From: Armillaria gallica
Taxonomy: Eukaryota > Basidiomycota > Agaricomycetes > Agaricales > Physalacriaceae
Assembly (NCBI GenBank): GCA_037576215.1
Contig: JBANDB010000009.1
Span: 2,480,001 to 2,544,000, forward strand
DNA: 64,000 nucleotides
Direction: 5' to 3'
The position numbers and the translations under genes were made by a program. The notes beneath the pieces are model-generated. The model had not been told where the DNA came from. It did not search any database and saw only the letters and a program-made list of their open reading frames with translations. Of this stretch, positions 43,174-62,045 are shown piece after piece. Every line of letters starts with the position of its first letter. The stretch's first letter is position 1.

Positions 43174-45070
43174 CTATTCATGCTTAATTTCCAGCGTCAC
43201 TGGCAAATTCATCGGCACCGTTGGTACGCGTGGATCAAGCTTTCCCCACTTGATCCACCAATCTTCTGCTGACTCTCGGGCGTGATATCCAAACACTGCC
43301 GCTATCACATCCCACTCCTCCAAAAGTTTGTCTTCATCCCATGTTTCCTCCACTAATGATAGCCGAAAGCTGGCGTCTCTTGCCTCCCGGTCTTCTCCCG
43401 GCGGTAACGACAACACTGTCGACGTGGCCAACTCAGATGTGTGAACGAGGTGACACCGGTTTTGCCGTAACTCCCAGAATGCTTCGAGTAATTGAGGGAT
43501 CTGTTCTCGATGGGCTAGTCGCTCGAACAGCGTGCCTAAGACTACAGCGTCCTCTGTGACGAGACTTGCGCTATGAATACAGCATGGCTACCACGCCTGT
43601 CATGTGAGTATTATTCACTGGGAGTTCACTGAAAAGGTCTCACCTTCGTCGGATGCGCTGCTTCCCCTACTAGTACTATTCGTCCCGACGCATCGACCCA
43701 ATCCTCCACGTGAGTATCGATATATTTGGATTTCAGTGCCGTTGGAGACTCTGAGAATATTCGACGGAACCTGATGTTTTGTTATCAATAACGCAACAAT
43801 CATCGTATGGGTTTACTCACATCTCATGACATCCGGTAAAATCAATGCTGCTTGTCGGGACCGTACAGCTCCAGCCATCAAAATCCTCAACCTCTTCGCC
43901 ATAAAAATAGGCATGGATAGAGTACTCTGTACTCTTCTTCTATCTCGAGGTCAGAGGCGCTCAGAGAGAACATAGCTGGAGACGTACCACCGGATATCCT
44001 AGGCGTCCCCGAAAGTCAGTAAACTTTGCCGCATAGCATGCATCGTTGCTTACCGATAAGCCACTTCCTATCTCCCATCCACACAGTGAATCGTCCCTGT
44101 CAATATTCATCCAAATCAGTATTCTTAAAGTCACGAGAGAATGCTACTTGCCCGTACCGCATCTATCCGCTTCCTAAAGTCGGGATCACGCTCCAACTTC
44201 TCCACAGGAACGATAATTCTCCAGCAGAGTCAAACAAAACTCTATACTAAAGAAGAAGCGCCACTCACGAGTATACGGCGATGTCCACACGATTGTGGTG
44301 CCTTGGGACATCGGGCACATGCATATGCCTATCAACGATCTCTCTCAGCTTGCTTTTACTTCCGTCGGCGCCCACCACGACATCTGATGTATATGTCGTC
44401 CTGTCCGAGAATTCTAACACCGGTCTCTTGCTCGCATCGGGATGGACCGAAACCACGTTAGCACCGTACGTGATCTTTGCGCCAACAGATAGAGCAAGAG
44501 CGGTCAATGAATCGTACAGCTCGTCCCACTGTCCGTTGACCGTCATCCAATCGTCACAGACAAGAATGGAGGAACGACATACACGCATGGTAGAGAATTC
44601 GCCTCCTGCTTCTCTTAAAATGTCTGCTTGCCAAAGCAGAAATCCCTGATACTCGTCGTCCGCCACTTTGAAAGGGCTCATCAATCACTGCCGAGAACGC
44701 AGGATTCCGAATATGATACTCACTTCCATACATATCACTTCTTCGCGCCACGGATGCTTTCTCAAGCTCTTTCTCTATTCCCCATTCAACGAACAGCTTT
44801 TGCATATTTGGGGGAACGCGGATACCAGCGGAACGCTGCAGGAGTTGGAGTTGGTAATTTCTCACGAGAATGAAGGACATCGACTTACAGAGTGACGTTG
44901 GGGGCATTTCTCAAAGATGTGTACGGAGTGGCCGCTTCGACCTAGAGCGTATGCGCATGCGAGTCCACTGATACCTGCAGACGAGTTAGGCTGGATGGTA
45001 GATGGGCAGGAGGTTGAAACTTACTGCCGCCTACGATGGCGATGTCGGCGGTCAAAGGTGCTTGACGCAT
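43174..45070 (-). CDS. FAD-dependent monooxygenase (salicylate hydroxylase-like)
   Basis: This is a group A flavoprotein monooxygenase. It starts at ATG 45068-45070. The FAD-binding Rossmann motif is ADIAIVGGSISGLACAYALG, split by an intron after GGS, with IFEK at the end of the second strand. Further on are GIRVPPNMQKLF, a DG-type motif VVVGADGSKSKLREIV, and the second FAD motif as GRIVLVGEAAHP, where Glu replaces the usual Asp of GDAAHP. About nine short introns were traced in frame, one of them very weak near 44,580. The C-terminus is ALEIKHE-like, ending at TAG 43174-43176. There are no membrane segments. The substrate is unknown. No biosynthetic neighbours suggest a cluster. Confidence 0.82.
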
Positions 45071-46082
45071 GCTGGAAGGGACAACGTGTCCTGGTGGTAG
45101 TAAATACTGGACAGGGTCAGCGAAGCGCGTAAACGACGAAGGACGTCCTCAGACGCTTGAGATACAAAGGGGAGGTAGCGAGTGGTTAGCTGGTAAGCGA
45201 GAGAGAAGGCGAAGGGGAGAAAGAAGCAAGGAGATGTAAGTCCTTTTCATATGCGTTCATACCATCATCCGAACTAATATATGCCGATATCAATATAGAC
45301 TGGGTCATTCCGAGCTGCAAACCTGAAGGGAGTGATCGAACAAGTAATGAGAAGCTCTGCTGGAACTACGTACTTGCCAAACTCAGGTTGAATGTTGATG
45401 TTCTAGGTGAGCAGTCGGGGAAGGAAGTCTCCGTGAGAGCTCCCGACCACATAATTTGTGGGCGATAAGTGTCGTCGGTTTCCGTTTCCGTCACTTTCTG
45501 GGGATTGGCGTCCGTGTCTGGATCTAGGCACAATGTTCATCTCCTTTGAGCTCGAGTTCCAATATTCATTGCTACAATTTGATCCGAGTCGAACCCTTGA
45601 ATACCTGGACTGGGTTGTGCTCCAGTGAGCAAATTACGCCAAAGTAGGTAGAGACTTTCGTAAGTGACTGTCAGTAAGGGAGATATGCTGGCGTAGGATT
45701 CCTTTTAACGACGAATTGAGAAGATCACGAGAGCCGCTAGAGTAGACTGTAATCAATGATGGTGCATATGTTGCATTGTCAAGGTTGGACCCATCCAGGG
45801 TGAGCGCCGCAAATAACCGACGAGAATCTTGATATGTATCCAGAAAACGGTCCCGCCATAACGGATAAAATGTTTGCAATCAGTGATGGGTTCTGAATGG
45901 TGAACGTGAAAATCGGACATTGCGCTCGGTGCCGGGGATGGTGGGATAGGTCAAGGTAGAATATTTACGAATAATCGTAGTTCGAGGCCGAAAGATTCGA
46001 ACCTTGCTCGAACCTCGATCGAAGTCAAGTGTCGGGAGTCGTCGAAAAGCACAGCCACCTGCTCATTCCTTCTTACCATGAC
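45071..46082. other. Long stretch without a recognised gene
   Basis: This is presumably the promoter region for the monooxygenase on the left and the LYR gene on the right. One leftward frame at 45,634-45,879 has protein-like composition but no start context, splice continuation or recognised motif. Confidence 0.35.
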
Positions 46083-47475
46083 ATGAGCAGTCCGTCGCCG
46101 GCGTCCTTGTTATTTCGAGCTAATCTTGCCTCTTCAATCTCTTCTCTTCGACGTGTTCGTCCGAACAGACCCTTCTGGGAACTCCCGGCCCATCGGATAC
46201 CAACCCTTAGTCTCTTCAGACGCCTTTTGCGGTTCGCACCAACGGAGAATGTAACCACGCGTTTTTTTCTTGTTAAGGTCTGCTGACCTCGCGCAGATAC
46301 GGTTCTCCGTTGGTCTACACTTTCGCTTGAATCAGCACAAGACGGGGACGGAAAAGGTGACAGCGGCACTGAGGACTGGATATAAAGTACGTCCTGTTGC
46401 ATTATCTGTACGACTGAAGCTGATGCTGTCTAGTGGCTTAAAACATTCGAATCAGCTCATTCCGGAGATATAAAGACTCAGGGAATACTACGGCGGTATG
46501 ACAGACTTGTGGCCGTGAAGCGAAAGAAAGCCGTATTGGAGAGGGAAGAGTTAGAAGTATTGGTACGAACTTTCCTTTTCTTGTGATTGGTTTCCCCTTT
46601 TTTACTTATTGTCTGTGCTCAGAATGAAGAGAACCGAATGCGTAACCGACCCATGCTTACAGGTAGTCTCATGTTTCCCACTCTGTGGCATCCCGCGCTT
46701 CCTCGCATGAAACCTCAGCCGATCAAGATTTCAAGAATGATTGCAAAAAGGAAACGAAGTTATGAGAACCGGTGCGTTCAGCTAGAGTCTATTCTGTCTG
46801 ATAGCTGACTTGATCTAGGCAAGTTCTGTCGCTACAGCTAAAAGAACAACTTCGATATGCTAAAGGCGAGGTCGCATTGGAGGAAGGACTTGGTGTCAGT
46901 GATTTCGAGTATGGTGGATCGGTGAGGGAGTGGTGTACGTATACAACTTGCTCCTGCCTCCAGCCAGCTCATGTCTGTTCTGTCCAGCTCGCGAAATCAG
47001 CGCTGCCTTGGATAAGAACCAGGCATACTTTAACCGCATGTTGGCTCGCGCAAATGGTCCTGTTCCGCAAGAACTCTTCGAGCGCGTAATTCAGGCGCGT
47101 AGGAATAAAATTGCCAATAAAACGAGAGAGCGCGAGCGTGAACGGAAGGGCGAAGTACTCATGGCTACTTTGCGACGGAGTAGGAAGGGTCCACCGGCGG
47201 ACGCTCTAGTGCGTATGTCATCTCAGCAGAGAGAAGACGATAGGGTGTCCAGGGGAGGTATCGGCGAGGTAGGATATCTAGGCAAGGTCAAGGCACGAAT
47301 AGGCTGGCGGTTAAGCAGGAAAGACGGGGAGACGCGAACGACAGAAGACGGAAGGACGGAAACATGGAGCATTGAAGATGGAGCGTGGATTGATGTGGAA
47401 AAAGAAAAGCAATTACAAGTGATAGCAGAAGAATTGGAGCAAGAGAACGAAAGGAGGAGGTTGGGAGGAGGTTAA
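46083..47475 (+). CDS. LYR-domain protein, Cup1-like
   Basis: The product resembles fungal LYR-motif proteins of the Cup1 type, which are mitochondrial and linked to Fe-S or complex assembly; this comes from the family. The start is ATG 46083-46085. The N-terminal LYR-like helix is RIPTLSLFRRLLRFAPTEN, joined by an intron to IRFSVGLHFRLNQHKTGTEK and by another to WLKTFESAHSGD. Later comes the conserved block RNRPMLTGSLMFPTLWHP with LPRMKPQP, and a long basic, charged C-terminal half with RARNNKIANK-type helices. Six exons join in frame, with good GTACGT and GTGCGT donors, to a TAA at 47,473-47,475. Note Leu-Phe-Arg where classic LYR proteins have Leu-Tyr-Arg. Confidence 0.7.
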
Positions 47476-49012
47476 TTGAACGACTTTTCTTCATACAGAA
47501 CGTTGAGTCAGGTTTACAATGGCCCGCGTCGGTGCCGGTGACAGAGACCTCGCTGGAAAGAACGAAACCTAGTTGCGTGTTGCCTTTCAGTGATTTTAAT
47601 CATTTTAGAGCTCAGTTGGTTTCTTTGCGGGTGAGATGGACTGCATAGATGAACCTCATAGTATTTGGGAGCAAAATACAATTTCATGAGACGAATACCT
47701 CTGGGTTCGGGCTGGTGCAGTGGATCGGAAAGTAAGAGCCTCGGTCATGGCCGTATCACTATACATAGTTGGTCAAAGGAAACAGTAATGGAGTTCGACC
47801 AGCGCGGTAGTTCGTAGTCGTAAGGTAACTTGACTTATGGAGTTGGTTGATGGTGTTCTCCAAAGGGTGTTGATTACACTTACGAACGCTTCCATCATGA
47901 CATTCTGCTGATGGATTGACCTTTAATAAATAAAACCTTCATCTGACATCTTCCAGTTCGTCGGCCGTTGTTCCTGGAACCTAGCATTCGACGTGTCAGT
48001 ACGATGTCCAGCCAAGGATGGCATGGAAAGTGTCTGGTTCCTCGCTTGAATGTCTGGAACCGCGATATCTACGCGTACTCCGCACCGGTTTCAAAGATAC
48101 GGCATCATCAGTGTAATACGGGTGTCACGTAGCTTTGCCGATGGGATTTCGGTATTGGGGGGATTCTGGCGATGACAGTCGTGGAAGGTACTTGACTTGG
48201 ATCCCGCTTTGATAACTGTATGGTACTCTCATTGATACGCTCGATCATCACGCGTCGAGGGCTGTTGGTTGCGAAAGAGAATTTTTGTATGAGTTCGAAT
48301 GATAATTTGAGGATCGCCGTATTCGCTGAGGTTGTCGGGAGCTGAAGGCATTTTACTGTAGTACTTGGGTGGCATCACCGGACGACGCTTGCGACTGGCG
48401 TCAGAAATGATAATATCGATAGATGTAGAGTGAGGGCTAGATGTCAGACATAGCAGGGGTTCTGAGATACGCCTCCATGTCGTCTTCGCCAGCACATTGA
48501 ACCCAGCAATGTCACGCGTTGGGACGTCGTAAAACATACAGGCCAACAGTGGACTGTTGAGAAAGTAAAGCATTCTCCGTGTCCCAGCTCATCATCGTGC
48601 TGGTGAGCTTCTGGTATTTCTGCACCACCTCATGTCCAACGTCTTTGTCGTTGGTCATGATGCCTTGACATCTTGAAGCTACCTGATACGATCGTCAAGT
48701 TCCATTTGTTGGGAGAGACCCTGAAGGTCGTAGCTTGTTGAACGAATTCGACGTTGGCGATTTGAAGAGCTAAGCAAACAGAGACAAATGTATATCGTAA
48801 ATTGGCAGATTCCGGGAGTATGGGTAACGCAAGGTAACGAGATATTGTCGGCGTCGCATCCTAAAACGGAAGTCTACTCTGCCTCCTGATCGTGGTCATA
48901 GTGACATCATCGCTCTTTCGCGTACTATATGTTTGCTGGCGATTTGATTGCCTCTTCACTTTGAACCACAACCATCTCACCCATTTTTGTCGTCCTTCCG
49001 TTGTGTAACACG
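47476..49012. other. Long intergenic stretch with a possible coding remnant
   Basis: No recognised gene is present. On the minus strand, frames around 48,229-48,700 look protein-like (YQKLTSTMMSWDTENALLS, then SPLLACMFYDVPTRDIAGFN in the next frame, then KPPVMPPKYYSK-like sequence). They require a frame change near 48,560 and match no family I recognise. This could be a decayed or very divergent gene. The last 100 bases before 49,013 are the likely promoter of the debranching enzyme gene. Confidence 0.3.
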
Positions 49013-52000
49013 ATGGCCAAGGGTCGCAAAACCGCTCAAGGCAAAAACAAGCCTACTGTTTCCATTCCCAAGAGGAGCAAAGCCTCGCCATCAACAACCC
49101 CGTCATCGAACAGCCCCGTCACTCCGATAACGCCCAAGACGCCTGCTGATGAAGGCATAGAATTCTTCCAGGCCGATGCGGTCCCTGGGGAATCGCCTAT
49201 ACATGTTTATGAATTACAACTTGAGGCGGATGGTGGTCCTCACAAGGATAGCTCGGTGAGCACGAGGCCTTGATTAATCGCGCTTTCTTCACTAACGATG
49301 CCTTTGTAGTACATCCGTCTTCCACCGGCTTATTCCCCGTACATTTTACGCGTCTCCATGAACGCTGGTACCCCCGCGGCAAGGAACGGCGTGTTCAAGA
49401 CCAACTTTCCTCTAGACGGCGGCCAATTTGGCCGCGACCATTTCTGCGAGCGAAGGTATGCCATTTCACGCGCATATATGCGCATTTTCTGTAGGGTGAC
49501 TAACAAAATCTGTTTCACAGGCTTCCTTCGGACTATTCAAAACCTATCCAGGTCGATCTACCCATATCTCACGCCGGAGCATTCGTTTTCTGGGTGGAAT
49601 ATGATGGCGAGAATACTGGAGAGCGTATCAAGGGCAGAGAAGGCTATTTCAACATCGATCCAATTTTGCGCATCAAATCACGCTCGCCCATTCTCGCTTC
49701 TGACCTCACGCCTTTGCCTGCTGGTTCGGGGGCCACTGTACAAAAGGAAACAGTCGATTTACCTCTCGACGGATTGTCCATACTTACCGTCGTATCCAAA
49801 TGGATGGGCCCCTTGTCTGACTGGCCCAAGCATTTCCAAGAGGCCCAAGAGCGAGGGTACACGATGTTGCATTACACACCTTTACAGGAACGAGGTGAAA
49901 GTGACAGCCCTTACTCGATTCGTGAGCAGCTCAAGTACGACTCTGCTATGTTTGGGGGGAAACGCGGTGCCGACGGTGGAAAAGCACAAGTAGAAACTAT
50001 TTTGAAGATTGCACGAGAGCAGTATGGCCTCTTGAGCTTGACGGATGTGGTGTTGAATCATACTGCCAACGACAGTCCATGGTTGGTTGATCATCCCGAA
50101 GCAGGTACGGTGTTCCGGCTCATCGCGCGCCTCAGCTCATTGTTCTCCTAGGTTTCAGCCCGGCGAACTCACCCCATTTGACGCCAGCGTTAGAACTTGA
50201 TACTGCCATGATTCAATTCTCCGGCGCTCTGCAATCGAAAGGTCTTCCTACTTGGGTCAAATCTGCTCAAGATGTGGACATTCTTATGAAAGAGTTCGAA
50301 GATGTCGTCAGAAACTTGAACTTCTGGCAGTACTATGTCCTTGATCCGAAACGCGAGCGGGATTCTGTCAAGTCGGCTTTCGACTCGCAGAAAATTATCG
50401 CGTGGTCGGGAGCGGATGTTGAAGGGAAATCAGTTGTCACACTGGCAGAGATCCTTCGTTCTGAAAACAAGATTGTCGGTTTGGGAAAACTGACTTCGCG
50501 ATTTGGTGTACACGTCGAACCCGCTGTTGCGGCAGGCTTCGTTAAGGCAGCGTTTCGTGACGTTCATGACATCGACGCTCTTGCTGATGCTTGGGTCCGT
50601 ATCGTGGACGTTATAAATGTGCCCTTGTACGAGGAATGGGAAGATGATACCCGGGTAGCTGTGTCCAGCGTTAAGAACCGGCTAACGTACACGCGATTGG
50701 ACGAGCACGGACCTCGATTGGGCGAGATCTCTAAAACGTAGGGTGCAGAACTCTCGTGCTCGTTCAGCTAACTTACACTTTACTTTAGGTCGCCGCTCGT
50801 TGAACCTTATTTTACTCGTCTCGCCAAACCTGACGCAGATCCTCTCGTGTACTCTTTGGCCAACAACGGTTGGATATGGGCCGCGGATCCTTTACAAAAT
50901 TTTGCCCAACTTCCCTCCAAGGCGTATCTCCGCCGGGAAGTCATCGTCTGGGGTGATTGCGTCAAACTACGCTATGGTAATGGACCAGCTGACAATCCAT
51001 GGCTTTGGTCTCATATGACTGAATATGTTACTGCTCTGGCGAAGACATTCGACGGGTTCCGGATTGATAACTGCCATTCTACTCCTCTTCACGTCGGTGT
51101 TTGGATGTTGGATGCGGCTCGTGTCGTCAATCCTAATCTCTACGTCTGTGCCGAGCTTTTCACTGGTAGTGAAGAGATGGACATCTTATTTGTGAAACGT
51201 TTGGGTGTCAACAGCCTCATCAGAGAAAGCGGAAATGGCTGGGACCCAAAGGAGTATTCTAGATTGTTGTATAGGCATGGCGTTGGAAAACCAGTCGGTA
51301 GGCATTCACTTCTTCTGACTTCGCGCGCTTCACGTTCTAATGTTCTTTTGCAGGTTCTATGGATGGCGCGTGTCTGACGAGTTTGGAAGAAATTGCATCG
51401 CCAACTGGCAGAGGACCTGTTCGAAAGGCAGTTGTGAGGTCCTTGAATGGTTCGATGCCCCACGCGTTGTTATACGATCTTACGCACGATAACGAGTCAC
51501 CCATGGACAAGCGCTCCGCAGAAGATGCTCTCTCGACTGGAGCTCTCACCACCTTTAGTTATTCTGCAATAGGATCTGTCAAAGGGTTTGATGACCTATA
51601 TCCAAAGTTGCTCAATCTAGTCGGAGAGAAGAGGAAGTATGAGATTACCGGGCTTGGAGAAGGCAGCGGTATCGCCAGAGTCAAACGGGTTCTCAATTCT
51701 CTTCATCTTGAAATGGTCATGGGAGCTTACGAGGAAGGCCATGTACATCAGGAAGGAGATGTAAGCTTTTTCTTCAGGTATCTAAGACACATTAAAATTT
51801 GTCCTCTGTGCAGTACATCGTTCTTTCGCGTGTCCATCCAGGAACTCAGAAAGGATACCTACTCGTCGCTCACACCGCTTTCCATAAAGGGTCAAAGGAT
51901 AGAGGCTGTAGTACGTCCTGTTTTTTTTATTACAAGCTTCTTTTGTGCTGACGTTCGATTAGTATCACCTATCAAACTGCGAAGAACAAAAGTCGACTTC

Positions 52001-54489
52001 GTTTTGGGTGCCAGCGTCGACATTCAGTCGTATGAAATTCCTAGCGATCCAACGACCCTTACAGGCTTACCTGTAAAGATTGTCGAGATGCCTCCTCTCA
52101 ATATTTCCGAAGGCCGCGACCACGAAGGCCCGTATTCCGAGATAGTCGTTCCTGACTACTTCCCACCAGGCAGTATCATGCTGTTCAAGACACATCTGAA
52201 AGATCATGATGCATCTTTGGACGCGTTTTGCGCCTCTGGGGCGCAGGAAGTGTTTGGTGCACTCGATCTCGTTGAATTAAACGTTATCTTGCACCGCGCG
52301 GATGGAGAAGAACGTGATGCGACCGGTGGAGAGTTTGGTGCTTATGAGGTACCAGGTCTGGGAAAGGCCGTCTATTGTGGCCTCGAAGGCTGGATGCATT
52401 CCTTGAGGCATATCATGCGATACAACGATCTCGGTCACCCTTTATGCGGTCATTTGAGAGATGGGTCATGGGCTTTGGACTATGTTCACGCTCGCCTATT
52501 CAAGTAGGTCCTTGATATTTTGCCTGCTTAACACTGCTGAGCTTGTCTTTGACAGACAAGCCGACAAAATGCCTAAAATCAAACAAGCGGCTGAATGGTT
52601 CCGCGAAAGGTTTGAACGTGTCAAGGCTACTGTCCCTCCTTTCTTACGCCCAAAATACTTTGCGCTCGTCATATCTGAGGCGTACAAAGCTGCAAGGCGG
52701 TCTGTGGTCGAACAATGCTCGGAATTCATTTCGAACGGACATGACTTTACGCAGGACCTGGCTTTGTGTGCAGTTCAGATGTACGGCATTGTTCAATCCG
52801 CGTCTCTTGATCCAGGTGTTGTCACACCGTCATTAGCAGCTGGACTCCCTCATTTCGCAGCTGGCTGGGCGAGATGCTGGGGTCGTGACGTTTTCATATC
52901 TCTCCGAGGTTTGTTCCTGACGACTGGAAACTATGTTGCTGCCAAAAAGCATATTCTGGCGTTTGCTTCAACACTGAAACATGGCTTGATACCAAATCTT
53001 TTGGATTCGCTTCGCAGTCCTAGGTCAGCTGTCAGTGCGTCATAGAGATCGTTTTGCTCATCCTCATATAGATACAACTCTCGAGATTCACCGTGGTGGA
53101 TGCTTCAAAACATCCAAGATTATGTTACCAGCGCTCCGGATGGACTGTCCCTTCTCTCCGAGAAAGTGAAGCGTCGGTTCCCGAAGGACGACACATGGGT
53201 ATCTTGGGACGACACCCGCGCATACGCATACTCAACCACAGTTGCTGAGATCATACAAGAAATTCTCCAGCGGCACGCGGATGGTATTCACTTCAGAGAG
53301 TACAACGCAGGTCCTAATCTTGACATGCAAATGAGGGACGAAGGATTCAATATTGATATTAAGGTTGATTGGAGTACGGGGTTAATCTTTGGAGGAAATC
53401 GTTACAACTGCGGGACGTGGATGGATAAGATGGGCGAATCCACCAAGGCTGGAACGAAGGGTATTCCAGGGACTCCCAGAGATGGCGCCCCTGTCGAAAT
53501 CACCGGACTGCTAAAAAGCGCGCTTCGTTGGTTAGATCAACTATCTCGAGCGGGTCAATTCCCGTTTAAAGGTGTTCGTGCAACCAGTCAGTGGCTTGCT
53601 TCTATTGAATTACGTTCTCCTCAAACGCTATTTTTTCAGTTGACGGCAAAGAATGTCTCATCACATACAAGCAATGGTCAGATCTCATTCAGTCTTCGTT
53701 CGAAAAGTGCTACTACGTCCCCCTCGGTGAGAGAGCTATATTCCTCGTGCTCCTCGAACGGTTGGTTAACCATCATGGGTAGACCCGTCCGCTGATACCA
53801 AGTACAATGTCACGTCTAACCTGGTGAACCGACGAGGTATATACAAGGACGTGTATGGATCTGGAGTCGGGAGAGAGTGGTCTGACTACCAACTGAGGCC
53901 CAACTTTCCCATTGCTATGGCGGTTGCTCCAGAGTTATTCGATCCTAAGCATGGTCTAGGCGCTCTACAAATCGCCGAGGAGGTTCTTCGGGCACCCCTC
54001 GGTATGAAGACTTTGGATCCGAAAGACCTTCAATACCGCCCAGTCTACGACAACTCGAATGATTCGAACGACGCATCCATCGCGAAAGGACTGAATTATC
54101 ACAATGTTAGTCCACTCTAAGTGTCATATTGACGGATTCTGATATTCTGTACAGGGTCCTGAATGGGGATGGCCATTGGGCTTCTTCTTGAGGGCATATC
54201 TTGATTTCGACAGTCGTGCGGGAGAAGGCAAAACGGTATGATTCCTCATCCTTCTCTGGCGTTTCCTACTAACATGTGTGTTTAACAGGATATTAAGCGA
54301 ACTCTCCATCATCTGCATCAAATTCTGCTGACATCACGTCAACACATCCGCAGCGATCCTTGGGCGGGGATACCTGAGCTAACGAACGAGGACGGGCAGT
54401 ACTGCCATGACTCTTGCAATACCCAAGCATGGAGCGCAAGCACCCTGCTGGACTTTTTAGAAGCCGTGCATAAGTTGGGAGTAAAGTAG
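49013..54489 (+). CDS. GDB1: Glycogen debranching enzyme
   Basis: This bifunctional cytosolic enzyme moves maltosyl/maltotriosyl units (4-alpha-glucanotransferase) and then hydrolyses the alpha-1,6 branch glucose. It starts at ATG 49013-49015 and stops at TAG 54487-54489. About ten introns of roughly 50 nt were traced in frame. The transferase half has [19 protein letters not shown], the nucleophile region [19 protein letters not shown] and the acid/base region [11 protein letters not shown]. The glucosidase half has [51 protein letters not shown] and [16 protein letters not shown] motifs. Both active-site regions are kept and no lesion was found, so the gene looks functional. A basic Ser/Thr/Pro-rich N-terminal extension of about 45 residues precedes the usual start of homology. 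Confidence 0.93.
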
Positions 54490-54756
54490 ACGCGACGAAC
54501 TGGGACTGAGCTTTTCACTAAACAGACTTTATCGATAAAGGTAGAAGCATGACACTTTGTACACGTAGAATCATTCGCGCGCTCAACGCTATGTACGTTA
54601 TTCGGACCCTAATCAGTTAGCAACGGATGCGGATAAATCGGACCGAAACATGGCCGAATAATAGCGACCATTACTAAGGCATCATTCAGTGATTCTTCAT
54701 AAGCTGGACCTTTCCCTTTTCTTTTCCCTGGGTCGCACACGCAATCACGCGCAATC

Positions 54757-60690
<5,934 letters not shown>

Positions 60691-60805
60691 ATAGATTGAA
60701 TCCTGGCCTACGTACATACAATGTATGTCATAAAACAGAGTCCGGCGTACATGTATTCCGAAGTGTGTACAGTCAATAAAAATACAACATGAGAATATAA
60801 ACCAT

Positions 60806-61992
60806 TCAAGCCTGTCTTACTGTCAAGCCCATTGATGCCGTCCGTGCCATTCCCAAACCTGTTACGGTTTCGCCCTTTGACAAAAGTTCCCTGCCGCCTA
60901 ATGCGCCTGCCAAGAGCTCCCTACAACATCTCGCGCGCTCCCGCCGCTGGACGAACCAGCTGCTCGCATCGCAAGGAACGGCGAGTGGTCGCGCAATGAC
61001 TCCTTTCTCCCGTGCGACTCGTATTGAGTTAATAAGCGTGTCCACCTCTGCCTCTGAATCAAGATCATCCAGATTCTCCTCGATCTCTCCAGCTTTGCTA
61101 TCCACAAGCTTGGTAGCGGTGCCAGCAGTAGCACCAGAAGATTTCTTCCCGCTCTTCTTGGACGAAGAATTGTTCGACTTTTTGGTGAGATCGATGCCCG
61201 CCGCTGCGGCAGCTTCCTCTGCAAGTCGCTTCTTCTCCAGTTTCTCCTTTTCGCGTTTCTCCTTCTTCTCGGCCTTGCTTTCACGTTTGACGGGCTCGAC
61301 GAAATTGGGATTATTGGCGCGCTGCCAATCGAGGAGGAGCTCGTCGTATGGTCGTGAACGCCCTTGTACTGCGCGCTTGGCGCCCATGGAGTGGGATTTG
61401 CAGGTCAGAGAGCGAGAGCATTCCAGTCCCTTGTCGTTGATGACACCACATTGACGATCAAAGTCAACAGGGCCTTTAACGCGACCCTTGGTGACCTTGG
61501 GAGTGGGCTTGCTCTTCTTCTTTGCAGGTTGTGAGGGATCCACAGGCTCGAGAGAAGCCTTCCGTTTCTTGGCGCTTTTCACTAATCAGAAAATGGTGAG
61601 ATCGTCGAATTGGACGCGTCTACGAATAGACTGACTCTCAGCATCGGCCTTGGCCTTGGCCTCTCTCCTGCGAATATTCGCGCAAGTGGCTGATAGGTGT
61701 AAATGAACAGCACGACGGTTCAGAGCGATGTATCTGACCTGAAGTGCTCGCTGAAACAGCTGCGAAGGATCGGTTTCTCGCAGTCCTTGCATCTAACGAC
61801 ACCGATATCTGTTGTCGAGGTCAATGGCTGGGCGCCAAATACCTTCATGGTGTGATAGGGAAGCCATGCTGTGGGTGGCACTGGTGCTGCCAAGTCTGCT
61901 GGTGGTGGATGAACAGGGGCATCCCAGGAGAAGGGAGGAGGTGAATTGCTCGTCCTTGAGTTGTGGTTATTTCTCTTTAGACGAAGGGACAT
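60806..61992 (-). CDS. SGF73: SAGA deubiquitinase-module subunit Sgf73 (SCA7 domain)
   Basis: This is the ataxin-7 relative that anchors the deubiquitinase module to SAGA. It starts at ATG 61990-61992. The first exon carries the N-terminal zinc-binding element [11 protein letters not shown], continued by [15 protein letters not shown] in the next exon. The SCA7 domain follows, with [19 protein letters not shown] and [19 protein letters not shown], then YDELLLDW. A charged, Lys/Glu-rich region and an acidic [12 protein letters not shown] segment come next, then a stop at 60806-60808. The junction of exons 1 and 2 near 61,737 is out by one base with the visible GT-AG sites, although the family pattern (His-x3-Cys) would be met without one G. 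This is another possible single-base error. The gene is convergent with the ABC transporter and in tandem with DBP9. Confidence 0.85.
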
Positions 61993-62045
61993 GACAAGGT
62001 GAATGGTGACGTGACAGTCACGTTAGCGTTACTGTCTAATCTACT

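Noticed and set aside
45634..45879. Leftward protein-like frame between the monooxygenase and the LYR gene
   Set aside because: No recognisable family, no supported start and no splice continuation.
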